From NCBI GenBank assembly GCA_964608735.1, contig CAZSPL010000014.1:1-29702 (forward strand): a stretch of 29,702 nucleotides of DNA. Reading direction: 5' to 3'. The notes under the pieces are model-generated. The model worked only from the letters and a program-made list of their open reading frames with translations, was not told the DNA's origin and searched no databases. Source of the stretch: CAZSPL01 sp964608735. GTDB lineage: Bacteria > JAJVIF01 > JAPKYR01 > CAZSPL01. Numbering within the stretch: position 1 is the stretch's first letter; each line of letters opens with the position of its first letter. Of this stretch, positions 9,125 through 16,527 are shown in pieces. The translations under genes were made by a program, and so were the position numbers.

Positions 9125-9130
9125 ATTATA
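9125..9130 (-). promoter_or_regulatory. Candidate -10 element of the fchA operon
   Basis: Read on the minus strand this is a perfect TATAAT, about 28 bp upstream of the cyclodeaminase start, which would give a short leader containing the AGGAGG site. No good -35 hexamer is visible at 16-18 bp. Confidence 0.45.
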
Positions 9131-9249
9131 ACGGAAAACGGTGATTGCGTCCTATTAAAGCCCCGGGGAAAAATCAGCCTGCAAAGGCTTATACTTGTCG
9201 GCATGAAAGAGTGCCGTCAAGCGAAACGTGTTTTCTCGCTTGGAGGGAT

Positions 9250-9447
9250 TTATTCGGGTTTACGGACTGAAGACCTTATCAGTGAAGATGCGCGAATATC
9301 GCCAAGAGGTGGTTCAAGAGAATAACTGGTATCGGTTTTAACACCAAGCCTGTTAAGTTTTTTTCTAAGCTTCTCAAAATCCTGGATGACCTTGCGATCG
9401 GCTCGAGGATTATTCTTGAGTATAGTATCTTTTGTTGCTTTATCCAT
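9250..9447 (-). CDS. Small conserved-looking protein downstream of the SDH_sah gene
   Basis: This 65-residue protein is charged and helical at first (NNPRADRKVIQDFEKLRKKL) and then has a YSLEPPLG motif near residues 42-49. I recall small proteins of this kind with a Y-x-L-x-P-P motif next to SDH_sah-type genes, but cannot confirm that here. The ATG at 9447 is preceded by AAAGGG at a suitable spacing, and the gene begins 24 bp after the stop of the serine protease-family gene, which suggests one transcript. No function is proposed. An overlapping frame at 9279-9464 is less likely because it has no comparable motif. Confidence 0.55.
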   Translation of the reverse strand: MDKATKDTILKNNPRADRKVIQDFEKLRKKLNRLGVKTDTSYSLEPPLGDIRASSLIRSSVRKPE

Positions 9448-9471
9448 TGTCGTTTCCCTTTCAATTATACC

Positions 9472-10320
9472 CTAAAAATAGGCTTTCGTGTGAACGAAGG
9501 ACGGCAGTTCCTGACGAATCATGTAGTCGCGCAGCAGCTCATAATATTCTGTAATCTCCGGCTTGAGCCCCGCAATCTCGGAAAAATCGCCGATCTTCAG
9601 ATTAAGCTCGGAAATCAGTGTGTTTTTGTTTATTCCTCTGCCGTGGGAATGCCATTTCTCATTATCGCTCAATGCGGCGGCGATTTCGCTTGCCCTGGTT
9701 TCCTTCATTTCGTGCGTAACTACCAACCCGCGGGTTTCCGTTTTCTTCCAATCTCTAAACTTGTACGTTGAAAGCCATTTCTTGAGCAGCTCGATGGAAA
9801 GATCGCGGGCCTGTTCGAACTGATGCAGTTCGCCAAGGTCCAGTTTGCTCAATAAGGCATATTCGGCGGTGGTGAGCTGGCCCGTCTTTGCTTTCTCATT
9901 CAAGCGTTCAAATTGACTTAGGTAAGAAAGAGCGGGCACGAGTCTGTTATCCTTGACAATCTGCGGATCGACAGGACCCAGACAGGAGAAATAGTCCATC
10001 AGGATGCGGTCACCGGACATCACGAAAACGGTTCCTGCGGACATGGCCTGGTTGGGAACTATGAATGTAACTTCCCTGTAATGATGCCTGATCGTGTTGA
10101 CAATCCTCTCGACGACTTCAACGACACCGCCGGGTGTTTCCAGCACGATAGAGAGGGCTTCTTTGCGGCCGGGTAATTTTTAGAGCGCATCCTTTACGAC
10201 ATACTCCAATCCAGCCGTAAGAGGACTGAGAATCGACATAATATCGGAGTTGAGCAGCGATTCAAGTTCGTTTATGCGCTTGTCGAGCTGGTCTTTGATG
10301 TATTGATCGAGTGGCCTCAT
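9472..10320 (-). pseudogene. SDH_sah/ClpP-like serine protease-family gene with an in-frame stop
   Basis: Read from ATG at 10320 the frame gives 46 residues, a TAA at 10182-10180, then 235 more codons in the same frame. The part after the stop is a clear SDH_sah (serine dehydrogenase proteinase, ClpP/crotonase-fold) protein: LETPGG near the oxyanion region, QAMSAGTVFVMSGD with the likely nucleophilic Ser, LGPVDPQIV, and WHSHGRGI near the end. The part before the stop is helical and fits the usual N-terminus; the total of about 282 residues also fits the family. The stop lies in the segment just before the LETPGG strand. A GTG at 10146 could restart translation but would lose the first strand. 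Nonsense mutation is the simplest reading; sequencing error or readthrough remain possible. AGG lies close to the ATG at 10320. Confidence 0.75.
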
Positions 10321-10349
10321 GACCTTACTCCCTTCCAAGCTTTCACGGT

Positions 10350-10378
10350 ATATTGCTATACGGCCATTAAAATGTCAA
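10350..10378 (-). promoter_or_regulatory. Candidate promoter for the SDH_sah gene
   Basis: On the minus strand a perfect -35 TTGACA (10378-10373) is followed after 17 bp by CAATAT (10355-10350), a weak -10. The placement 30 bp before the ATG at 10320 is suitable. Confidence 0.4.
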
Positions 10379-10432
10379 CCGGCATTGTCGATCCGCCGGG
10401 CTGTGCTATTGTTATAGCCGGTTGATAGTCAT

Positions 10433-11989
10433 ATGCGATTCAATGCGCGATATCTGCTAATCCTGCCCTTGGCACTGGGCATATTCGTCCTGCTGTACGG
10501 CCTCGGCGGACGTCCGATATGGGGCGATGAGTATTTCACATACGCGGTCGTATTCAAGGGCGGATTCCCCGCAAGAGTGCTGGGGGACATACATCCGCCG
10601 CTCTACTACGTGATGCTGATTGCGTTCGTGAAGCTTCTCCCCTACGGACTGCTTGCCATTCGCATGTTCTCGGTCGTATGCGGTTTCCTTTCGATAATCC
10701 TCACATACATTCTGTGCAGGCGGTATTTCGGGCGGCTCGCCGGGGATATCATCATCATACTGATGCCGCTCAGCGCGCATTTGATCCTGTTTTCGCGCAT
10801 GGGACGCTATTACTCGGTGCTGATGCTGTTCGCGCTGTTGTCGCAATTCGCGCTTGACAGGCTCGACGCGCGGAGGGGCTGGGGCAATGTCGCGCTCTAT
10901 GCCGCATCGCTGGCGATATGTTTCTACATCAATCTCCTCAGCGTGTTTCTTGTCCCGGCGCATATCATTTTCGCGGCGTTACGCGATAAGCGGCTTACGA
11001 TGGCGAATATCATCGCGATACTCATCATCCCGGTGCAGTTTATTTTTTCCGCTATACGCCGCAAGCCCTATGTCTACATCCTTGCGGGCCAGGCGCTGGC
11101 GCTGATATCGCTGCTCATCTGGATCCCCGTGACATTCTTCCAGCTCGCAGCAAAAGACACATGGGCGCCGTTCGAGAACGACATACCGTTCGCGGTGGAA
11201 GGCATTTTGATTCGCATCCTGTGGCCGCTCTATAATTTCACGGTCGGCGAGAATATCCCCCCGTGGGAAATGTGGCTTTCTATCCCGGCGGTCGCGGCGG
11301 CGGTGGTTTCATTCGGATGGTTTATCGGCAGGGGCTCGATGCGCCTGCAGATGACAGGCTACATCATCTGGGTCATGCTTCCCGCGGCGATACTTACAGC
11401 GGGGATACTCCCCGTTGGAATCGAGTTCCTTGCCCCGAGGATGATGTTCCTCCTGCCGTTCTGGCTCATGATGATAGCAGCGGGCATATCGCGTATGCCC
11501 CGGTGGTTTATGCCGATACCTGTCATAATCCTTCTCGCGGTAAATGTATATGGCATCTACAACTACAATCGCGATAGCGGCGCGATGCATTCGACATACA
11601 TCATGCCATGGGAGCGGATATCCGAGGCCGCCGATGAATATGCGGGGCCCGGGGGAGTAATCATCTCGGATGACGAATCGATGGCATATTACCTTCCCGA
11701 CGACCCGCGGCTTAAATTCATCGCCACGACGACCGATATCGGCGCGCTTATCAGGACCCGGGTACCGGTCGTACTGGTAGTGAATCCGCGGGATATAACG
11801 GCGGGCGCGAGGCTTGAATCGCTCATAGGCGAGCTCGACCGGGCTGGGTATTACGAGTCGGAAAAGCGCGAGTTTTTAATTGAGGATGAAAAATCCCTTA
11901 GCATGAAGCAGAAACTATTGAGGAGAGAAGTAAACCGCGTCAAGAAAGAAGTGCGGTTATATCTTCCACGCCGGGGGGCGAAGGAGTGA
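10433..11989 (+). CDS. PMT/ArnT-like polytopic membrane glycosyltransferase
   Basis: This 518-residue protein has about ten hydrophobic helices. Near the N-terminus it carries the GT-C hallmarks: WGDEYFT in the first periplasmic loop (the acidic DE pair) followed by GDIHPPLYY. This layout is that of the PMT/ArnT-like (PF13231-type) families, which use polyprenyl-phosphate sugars to glycosylate proteins or lipid A-like lipids on the outer face of the inner membrane. A soluble C-terminal domain (about 390-518) includes a DDPRLKF stretch and ends in a basic tail. The acceptor is unknown; the exported proteins encoded nearby are possible substrates, by inference only. The stop overlaps the earliest possible start of the next gene, so the two are probably translated together. 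Confidence 0.83.
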   Translation: MRFNARYLLILPLALGIFVLLYGLGGRPIWGDEYFTYAVVFKGGFPARVLGDIHPPLYYVMLIAFVKLLPYGLLAIRMFSVVCGFLSIILTYILCRRYFGRLAGDIIIILMPLSAHLILFSRMGRYYSVLMLFALLSQFALDRLDARRGWGNVALYAASLAICFYINLLSVFLVPAHIIFAALRDKRLTMANIIAILIIPVQFIFSAIRRKPYVYILAGQALALISLLIWIPVTFFQLAAKDTWAPFENDIPFAVEGILIRILWPLYNFTVGENIPPWEMWLSIPAVAAAVVSFGWFIGRGSMRLQMTGYIIWVMLPAAILTAGILPVGIEFLAPRMMFLLPFWLMMIAAGISRMPRWFMPIPVIILLAVNVYGIYNYNRDSGAMHSTYIMPWERISEAADEYAGPGGVIISDDESMAYYLPDDPRLKFIATTTDIGALIRTRVPVVLVVNPRDITAGARLESLIGELDRAGYYESEKREFLIEDEKSLSMKQKLLRREVNRVKKEVRLYLPRRGAKE

Positions 11990-11994
11990 TAGCC

Positions 11995-12636
11995 TTGCGC
12001 TGTCGAATATTTATAACAATATGCGTCCTCGTGATATTGATGGCATTTCTCGTGCTGTCGCAGGGATGCAAGAAAGCTGAAGCCAAGGACGCCGCCGCGG
12101 CGGAGGCGGCCGCCGCCGAACAGGTGGCTTCCGGGGGCGATGACCCGACCGAGTTTTTCATCGGTCTCGAAGACAAGCTGAGCGAGCAGTCGCTCGCCTC
12201 GATTGCCATCGTCCAGATAAGCGACCCGAAGAACCACGACCAGCATAAGATACGCAATGTAAGGCAGGCGACGCTTGCCGAGCTCTCACAGATGGTCGAT
12301 GTCGCGGTGCGCGATGTGAGCGAGAACAGGGTCGCGAGCGTGATGCAGGGGATCACCGGGGACTCGCTTACCGGGCTGGATCCCGAAGATGTGATGGATA
12401 TCGGCATCAAGCTCGGCGTCGACGCGCTGCTGTTCGCGAGCATCGAAAGCCAGAAGAACGATGTATTCTTCTGGGCTTATTCATCCATGAACGGAGATAT
12501 CATCTTCTCGGACACCCTCAAGAGGTGGAAACTTCCCGTAAGCGACAGCCTGGATTCGTTGCTGAATATAGATTTCAGCGACGGGAACGGCTCGACTGGA
12601 ACGACAGAACCCGCGTCAAAGACCGTGGAGGGATAA
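11995..12636 (+). CDS. Probable lipoprotein, CsgG/FlgO/LpoB-like fold suspected
   Basis: This protein of about 213 residues has an N-terminal hydrophobic segment ending in LSQGC, a degenerate lipobox, then an Ala/Glu-rich linker (EAAAAEQ). The body contains ASIAIVQISD, a helix ending in AVRDVSENRVASV and, later, GVDALLFASIES; these resemble the order of elements in CsgG/FlgO/LpoB-type periplasmic lipoproteins, but the match is weak. TTG at 11995 is chosen because AAGGAG (11981-11986) lies 8 bp upstream. A GTG at 11986 overlaps the previous stop but also overlaps the ribosome-binding site. It is translationally coupled to the glycosyltransferase and followed by a strong terminator. Function unknown. 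Confidence 0.75.
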   Translation: MRCRIFITICVLVILMAFLVLSQGCKKAEAKDAAAAEAAAAEQVASGGDDPTEFFIGLEDKLSEQSLASIAIVQISDPKNHDQHKIRNVRQATLAELSQMVDVAVRDVSENRVASVMQGITGDSLTGLDPEDVMDIGIKLGVDALLFASIESQKNDVFFWAYSSMNGDIIFSDTLKRWKLPVSDSLDSLLNIDFSDGNGSTGTTEPASKTVEG

Positions 12637-12662
12637 ACGATACAGACAGGGGAGGGTATTTT

Positions 12663-12705
12663 AAACCCGCGAATTGCCACTGCTTAAGGCGATTCGCGGG
12701 TTTTT
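12663..12705 (+). terminator. Intrinsic terminator of the glycosyltransferase-lipoprotein operon
   Basis: A perfect 12-bp stem, AAACCCGCGAAT (12663-12674) and ATTCGCGGGTTT (12692-12703), is followed by a T-tract (12701-12705). It begins 26 bp after the lipoprotein stop. Confidence 0.9.
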
Positions 12706-13103
12706 CGCATGGAGCATTCAATATAGTCACTGGGAGTGTGGTTTTCCGCCGGTTGAGTTGAAGTTGAACCACCCCTTTCCCGCGCTCACCCAAAGAACCA
12801 CCCGGCGCGGTAAAGGGGTGCCACCCGGGGAAGCGTCTGGTGCGCTGAAGGATGGGAAGGAGCGTTTGGAAGCCGGGTTATATTCATGCGTGAAAATTGC
12901 ACCGGGGCCTTGAAACCAAGGCCCCGCCGCTCATACAATCAGGAGGTCCGTCACAACCCGTGTATCCCCTTCACGGGCGTATCTTCAATGCCGAAATCCT
13001 TCATCCTTCATACAATCTATCTACCTCAATCTTTCCTTTCATCACAATATTTCCGTTCAACTTTATTCAGCGCGCATATGCGCGAACAAACCGCCGTCAC
13101 GAC
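12706..13103. other. Non-coding convergent region with two further hairpins
   Basis: No credible gene is seen in these 398 bases between the convergent lipoprotein and tadG genes. Two hairpins stand out. The first pairs 12770-12785 with 12805-12820 (16 bp, one mismatch, 19-nt loop). The second pairs 12903-12912 with 12917-12926 (10 bp, GC-rich, AAAC loop) and could end transcription from either side, but has no T-tract. Short open frames here lack convincing starts and recognisable products. Confidence 0.6.
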
Positions 13104-14498
13104 TTAATCGACGAGCTTCAGGTCGCTCGGGCCATCTTCCCACTTGCCGTCGAAGTACATCTCCCATGACGACGTATCCTGCGAGCCGGCTTGATACTGG
13201 GCGTAGAGGTGCCCGCCGGAGTATCCATCGGGGATCACTATCTCGTCGAGCTTGAATGTACCGTCTCCCGAGAGCTGTCCCGGCCACGAGTTGCCGTAGC
13301 TGTCGTAGTAGATAATCGATTTGGCGCCCACGTCGGTGTCGAACTTGTTGATGAACACAGTATATCCGGCGGCGTCGGGAGGAATATAGCCGAGGTCGAT
13401 GTCGACCGAACCGCTCATGTTGAAGTTGATCGGAAGACGTCCCGACGCGGTAATCTCGGTGCTGTTATATGGATTGAATTCTTCCCCCTCTTCGCGGGGC
13501 GGCCCGGCGCGCAGGTTGAAGCCGTTCTCGGACGAGCCGTTGAGCGACTTGATGTTTATACGGTAATTACCGATACCATATGTGGCGAGGTCGACGGTCC
13601 AGCCGTCAAGGGTAACCCATTTCATGTCCGACCAGTTGTCACCCGGTTCGAATGTCGCCTCGGCGATGAGGATATCATCGTCGTAGTCGTTCGGTGTATC
13701 ACTGGGCGCATAGAGCTGGTACTTCGTGGTGGTGTACTTGCTCGACGGCTGCGGATGCGGCCATCCGGGCGCGAAACGAATTTCGTCCACCTTGCCGGGA
13801 CCGGCGTCCGAGGCGTCGCCGATGTTCCAGGTATCCGGGTCGAATATCTCGAACTTGACGATGCTGGAGCCGTTCTTTGTGACATAGTCATCCTTGATGT
13901 CAACGATGAAGTCGTAGCCATGATCCGTGTAGTTCGGGTTTTCATCGCCGTTATTCAACCACTTGGTGGAATACGCGTCACCGTAGGTGAACGGCGCGTA
14001 GGGCCCGAACAACGAGAGGTTCATGATGCCGTTTGTGCCGTATTGGCCCGGGTTGCTGGCGATATACAGCGGCAGCAGGCTCGTGTATGTCGCGGTGGCG
14101 CTCATGTGGAGCACGCCATCGGTATAACCGAGTACCGGCGCGAAGAAATAGTTTATCGGCTTCGAAATCTGTACCTGGTACCACCCGGTGTGTATGCCGT
14201 CCGGGTTCCGCACGCATGCGATTTCGACCCCTTCCTCGCCGTCAACAAAACCGTTGGCGGCGGCGAGATCGAGCGCAAAGGTCCGGCATACCGTTTCGTC
14301 GGGAAGCTGCTTCGCCCCTGCGAGTGCCGCTGCATCACAGGCGCGCTGCATCTGGGCGCGCAGGGCCTCGACGCGTCCTATGTCGATCACTATGGCTGAC
14401 ACGCCGAAGAGGGTCACCATGAGCACCCCCACCCACACAACGACGGCGCCACGTTCGTTCAGGAACAGCTTCTTTCTTCGCTTTGTTTTTAACATCAT
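13104..14498 (-). CDS. tadG: TadG-like Flp/Tad pilus assembly protein with large ectodomain
   Basis: This protein has about 464 residues. The N-terminus has the TadE/TadG-like signature (PF13400 type): ERGAVVVWVG, one membrane helix, then VIDIGRVEALRAQMQRACDAAALAGAKQL. The remaining 400 or so residues are extracytoplasmic and rich in Gly, Asp, Tyr and Thr, with beta-type repeats and several YDSYGN-like segments; I recognise no known domain there, and no von Willebrand A motif is obvious. The start at 14498 is preferred because GGAGG lies 9 bp upstream; an in-frame ATG at 14531 would add 11 residues. It follows tadE by 48 bp. TadG proteins are anchored minor pilus or envelope components of Tad systems; the secretion ATPase and platform genes are not in the window. 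Confidence 0.83.
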   Translation of the reverse strand: MMLKTKRRKKLFLNERGAVVVWVGVLMVTLFGVSAIVIDIGRVEALRAQMQRACDAAALAGAKQLPDETVCRTFALDLAAANGFVDGEEGVEIACVRNPDGIHTGWYQVQISKPINYFFAPVLGYTDGVLHMSATATYTSLLPLYIASNPGQYGTNGIMNLSLFGPYAPFTYGDAYSTKWLNNGDENPNYTDHGYDFIVDIKDDYVTKNGSSIVKFEIFDPDTWNIGDASDAGPGKVDEIRFAPGWPHPQPSSKYTTTKYQLYAPSDTPNDYDDDILIAEATFEPGDNWSDMKWVTLDGWTVDLATYGIGNYRINIKSLNGSSENGFNLRAGPPREEGEEFNPYNSTEITASGRLPINFNMSGSVDIDLGYIPPDAAGYTVFINKFDTDVGAKSIIYYDSYGNSWPGQLSGDGTFKLDEIVIPDGYSGGHLYAQYQAGSQDTSSWEMYFDGKWEDGPSDLKLVD

Positions 14499-14546
14499 TA
14501 CTTTGCCCCTCCAAATAAGAGGTGTCTTCATCTTCTTATCCCGCGA

Positions 14547-14978
14547 CTATTCGATAAGGAACTCCGCCCGCGATTTCAGGTGGATGCTGTACATGTCCGG
14601 TACAAGGTTCCTCAGCGGTGTCATCAATTCCACGTCGTAGATGTCGATCTCAACGACGACGTAGTTGTCGGGCGTCCTGTCTTCATCATTGCCGATCGAG
14701 GCATGGTTCGTGTCAAGGACATCGACGGTAATCTGGTCTTCGGTGACCGGAAAGTAAATGGAATCCTGCACGAGCTGTATCATGCTGTCGGTGTCCTCGC
14801 CCACGGCGCCACGCCTGGCGGCCGCGCGGGTCGCATTGTCCATCGTAATCTGTTTATGGAGTATCCATCCGAAGTCGAACACTCCCATGAAAATAAGGCA
14901 CAGCACCGGGACGACGAGCGCGAATTCCACGAGGCTCTGCCCTTTGCTCTCTCGTATCCTTCTCCAAATTCCGCGCAT
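14547..14978 (-). CDS. tadE: TadE-like pseudopilin
   Basis: This 143-residue protein has the TadE signature: a short basic N-terminus, GQSLVEFALVVPVL with the Glu typical of pilin-like N-termini, one membrane helix (about 16-40), then ITMDNATRAAARRGAVG. The C-terminal part (about 60-143) is a small extracytoplasmic domain. TadE proteins are minor pseudopilins of Tad (Flp) pili used in adhesion and surface colonisation. The ATG at 14978 follows AGGAGG (14991-14986) at 7 bp. It is the first gene of a two-gene operon with tadG, and its leader carries a riboswitch and an intrinsic terminator. Confidence 0.88.
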   Translation of the reverse strand: MRGIWRRIRESKGQSLVEFALVVPVLCLIFMGVFDFGWILHKQITMDNATRAAARRGAVGEDTDSMIQLVQDSIYFPVTEDQITVDVLDTNHASIGNDEDRTPDNYVVVEIDIYDVELMTPLRNLVPDMYSIHLKSRAEFLIE

Positions 14979-15006
14979 CTCATTACCTCCTTCGGCCTTA
15001 GCCGGG

Positions 15007-15055
15007 AAAAAAAAGACGGTTGCCTGATCATCGGGCTAACCCGTGCGGCAACCGT
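15007..15055 (-). terminator. Intrinsic terminator in the tadE leader (riboswitch expression platform)
   Basis: In the minus-strand RNA, ACGGUUGCC (15055-15047) pairs perfectly with GGCAACCGU (15024-15016), followed by C and eight U (15014-15007). It lies between the aptamer and the tadE ribosome-binding site, so it must be overcome for tadE expression. Its loop holds ACGGGUUAGCCC (15044-15033), the exact complement of the aptamer's 5' strand. Confidence 0.9.
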
Positions 15056-15085
15056 TTTCTCGCAAATACGAGAGGTTAAAAAAAA

Positions 15086-15172
15086 CCGCCCCAGGCAGCT
15101 GGACCATCCGATATGTATCGGATTCCTGGCTTTGCGCCCCCGCCTTGCGACGGGTTAGCCCTTTTCTGAGTG
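15086..15172 (-). promoter_or_regulatory. GEMM-I riboswitch (cyclic-di-GMP-I type) upstream of tadE
   Basis: The minus-strand RNA reads AGAAAAGGGCUAACC, then a helix CGUC-GCAA-GGCG with a GNRA tetraloop, then GGGGCGCAAAGCC, then a second long helix (CCAGG pairing CCUGG, inner 8-bp stem around 15101-15121) ending in AUGGUCCAGCUGCCUGG. The GGGCnAACC / GNRA / CGCAAAGCC order is the core of the GEMM-I class (RF01051). The G at the start of GGGC (15161) fits cyclic-di-GMP preference rather than the A of cGAMP-binding variants, but my alignment of that position is by eye. Cyclic-di-GMP control of Tad pili makes biological sense. Confidence 0.8.
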
Positions 15173-15197
15173 CGCTAATAAACTCTATGTCGGCACT

Positions 15198-15226
15198 ATT
15201 ATACCACGTTTTAGTCATTTTCGCAA
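15198..15226 (-). promoter_or_regulatory. Near-consensus sigma-70 promoter for the riboswitch-tadEG transcript
   Basis: On the minus strand: TTGCGA (15226-15221), a 17-bp spacer, TATAAT (15203-15198), with TGG just before the -10 (extended -10). Transcription should start near 15190, about 20 bp before the aptamer. Confidence 0.85.
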
Positions 15227-15254
15227 GACAACCCAACGCCGCATCCCGCTTCAG

Positions 15255-15283
15255 TTGCGGTATGCGGTTAATAATACTATATT
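15255..15283 (+). promoter_or_regulatory. Candidate promoter for the divergent lipoprotein gene
   Basis: TTGCGG (15255-15260), 17-bp spacer, TATATT (15278-15283). It lies back to back with the tadE promoter and about 95 bp before the lipoprotein start. Confidence 0.6.
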
Positions 15284-15375
15284 CAATTTAATATACTTTA
15301 CTTCCTATTTAATGTCGGCGGCGGAAGGTGATTCATTATTCATTAAAATTAATATTATCATCACGGGGAATTTTA

Positions 15376-16392
15376 ATGACAAAAGATGTATCATGTGCGC
15401 CGGACATGCGCGGAGCACTGAAAATCAAGCGTTTCGCCCTGGTTATCGCCGCCATAGCGGCCGGGATCCTTGCATCGAACGGGTGCGGGGGAAAGGGCGC
15501 GGTCGGCGGCGGAAAGCCGGAATTTACCTTCCAGGCGAAGATTCCCCTCGAGCTTGAGGGCATCGAGCTGAGCACGCCGTCGCTTTATCCCGACACGGAA
15601 TATGGCGGCGTATATATTGCCGCGGGTAACAGCAGCGATATTTACCGCTACGACCCTGCCCTGGGGCTCGAATTGTACGTGCATCCGCAGGAAATCCCGC
15701 CCGGCGCCGGGGGAATCGCGTCGTTCTGTTATGCCGACGGCGATTTTTTCTTCATTCCATCGGTTGCCGGCGATACGGGGGAGTCATCGGGCGGCTTGCT
15801 CTACCAGCTCACGAGCAGCGGAAGGATCAGGCGCATGGAGCCTCCCGAAGACCTGTACGACGACGTGCTGGATTTCAGCACGCTGATATATCTTGGCGAG
15901 GGGCGCCTGCTGATAGAGACGCATCCGAAGGGGCCGTTCGCGATAATCAATTTCATCACCGGGGCGATAGAACGTCATCCGGTGGAGTTCCCCCCGAAAG
16001 GACAGAACCATGTGCTCGTTCCGGACTACAGCGCCTCGGAGGTATACCTCATCCGCAGGGCGAAAGATAAAAGCGTCTACCTGTTGAGATACCCGTTTAG
16101 AGGGGGATACAGGGGCGATGAATATATCGCGCGGAGGGAACTCCCCGCGGGCGCGGCGACGGTGAACGATTATCATATGTTTCAATATGGATCGGGCATG
16201 GTGGATATGTACGACTTCATGTTCGAGAAGCAGCTTACGGTCGATTTCGCGGGACTCGCAGCTGATGAATACACGCTCATGCTCGGTCTCGTGATAGTGC
16301 GGGATCATGCTTATGTCATCGGCATGAAGGGTTCGGTGCAAAGCCCGGAAGGCTACGACCTGCTCGTTTTCAACGTCAAGACGTCCGAATGA
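15376..16392 (+). CDS. Probable lipoprotein, beta-rich (propeller-like) domain
   Basis: This protein of about 338 residues has a basic N-terminus, a hydrophobic stretch and ASNGC (Cys near residue 37), a degenerate lipobox. The mature part is made of beta-type repeats such as GGVYIAAGNSSDIYRYDP, GDFFFIPSVAG and SEVYLIRRAKDKSVYLLRY, which suggests a beta-propeller, though no named family is recognised. ATG 15376 is chosen because ACGGGGA lies at suitable spacing; an upstream in-frame start at 15328 is less likely. It is monocistronic and divergent from tadE. The N-terminus before the hydrophobic core is rather long (about 18 residues). Function unknown; an envelope role is likely. Confidence 0.7.
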   Translation: MTKDVSCAPDMRGALKIKRFALVIAAIAAGILASNGCGGKGAVGGGKPEFTFQAKIPLELEGIELSTPSLYPDTEYGGVYIAAGNSSDIYRYDPALGLELYVHPQEIPPGAGGIASFCYADGDFFFIPSVAGDTGESSGGLLYQLTSSGRIRRMEPPEDLYDDVLDFSTLIYLGEGRLLIETHPKGPFAIINFITGAIERHPVEFPPKGQNHVLVPDYSASEVYLIRRAKDKSVYLLRYPFRGGYRGDEYIARRELPAGAATVNDYHMFQYGSGMVDMYDFMFEKQLTVDFAGLAADEYTLMLGLVIVRDHAYVIGMKGSVQSPEGYDLLVFNVKTSE

Positions 16393-16462
16393 CATTTTCA
16401 CCGCCCCGGGGATTAATCACACTATTCCCGATGCGGACATCATGGAAGCGCGAATGTTCCGA

Positions 16463-16489
16463 TTGATGAATTCCAGCGGAAAATATAAT
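16463..16489 (+). promoter_or_regulatory. Candidate promoter of the propeller array, first part
   Basis: TATAAT (16484-16489) is preceded at a short 15-bp spacing by TTGATG (16463-16468). It lies about 40 bp before the first propeller gene, which has GGGAGG at 6 bp from its ATG. Confidence 0.55.
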
Positions 16490-16527
16490 AGTGGCTTTTA
16501 ATAAGAATTAATGGCGGGAGGACGGCC

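Noticed and set aside
9279..9464. Alternative 61-aa frame overlapping the 65-aa small gene
   Set aside because: Hydrophobic low-complexity product with no motif; the other frame has a better start and a recognisable motif.
13191..14399. Long open frame opposite tadG
   Set aside because: The TadG signature and ribosome-binding site support the minus strand; the opposite product has no known motif.
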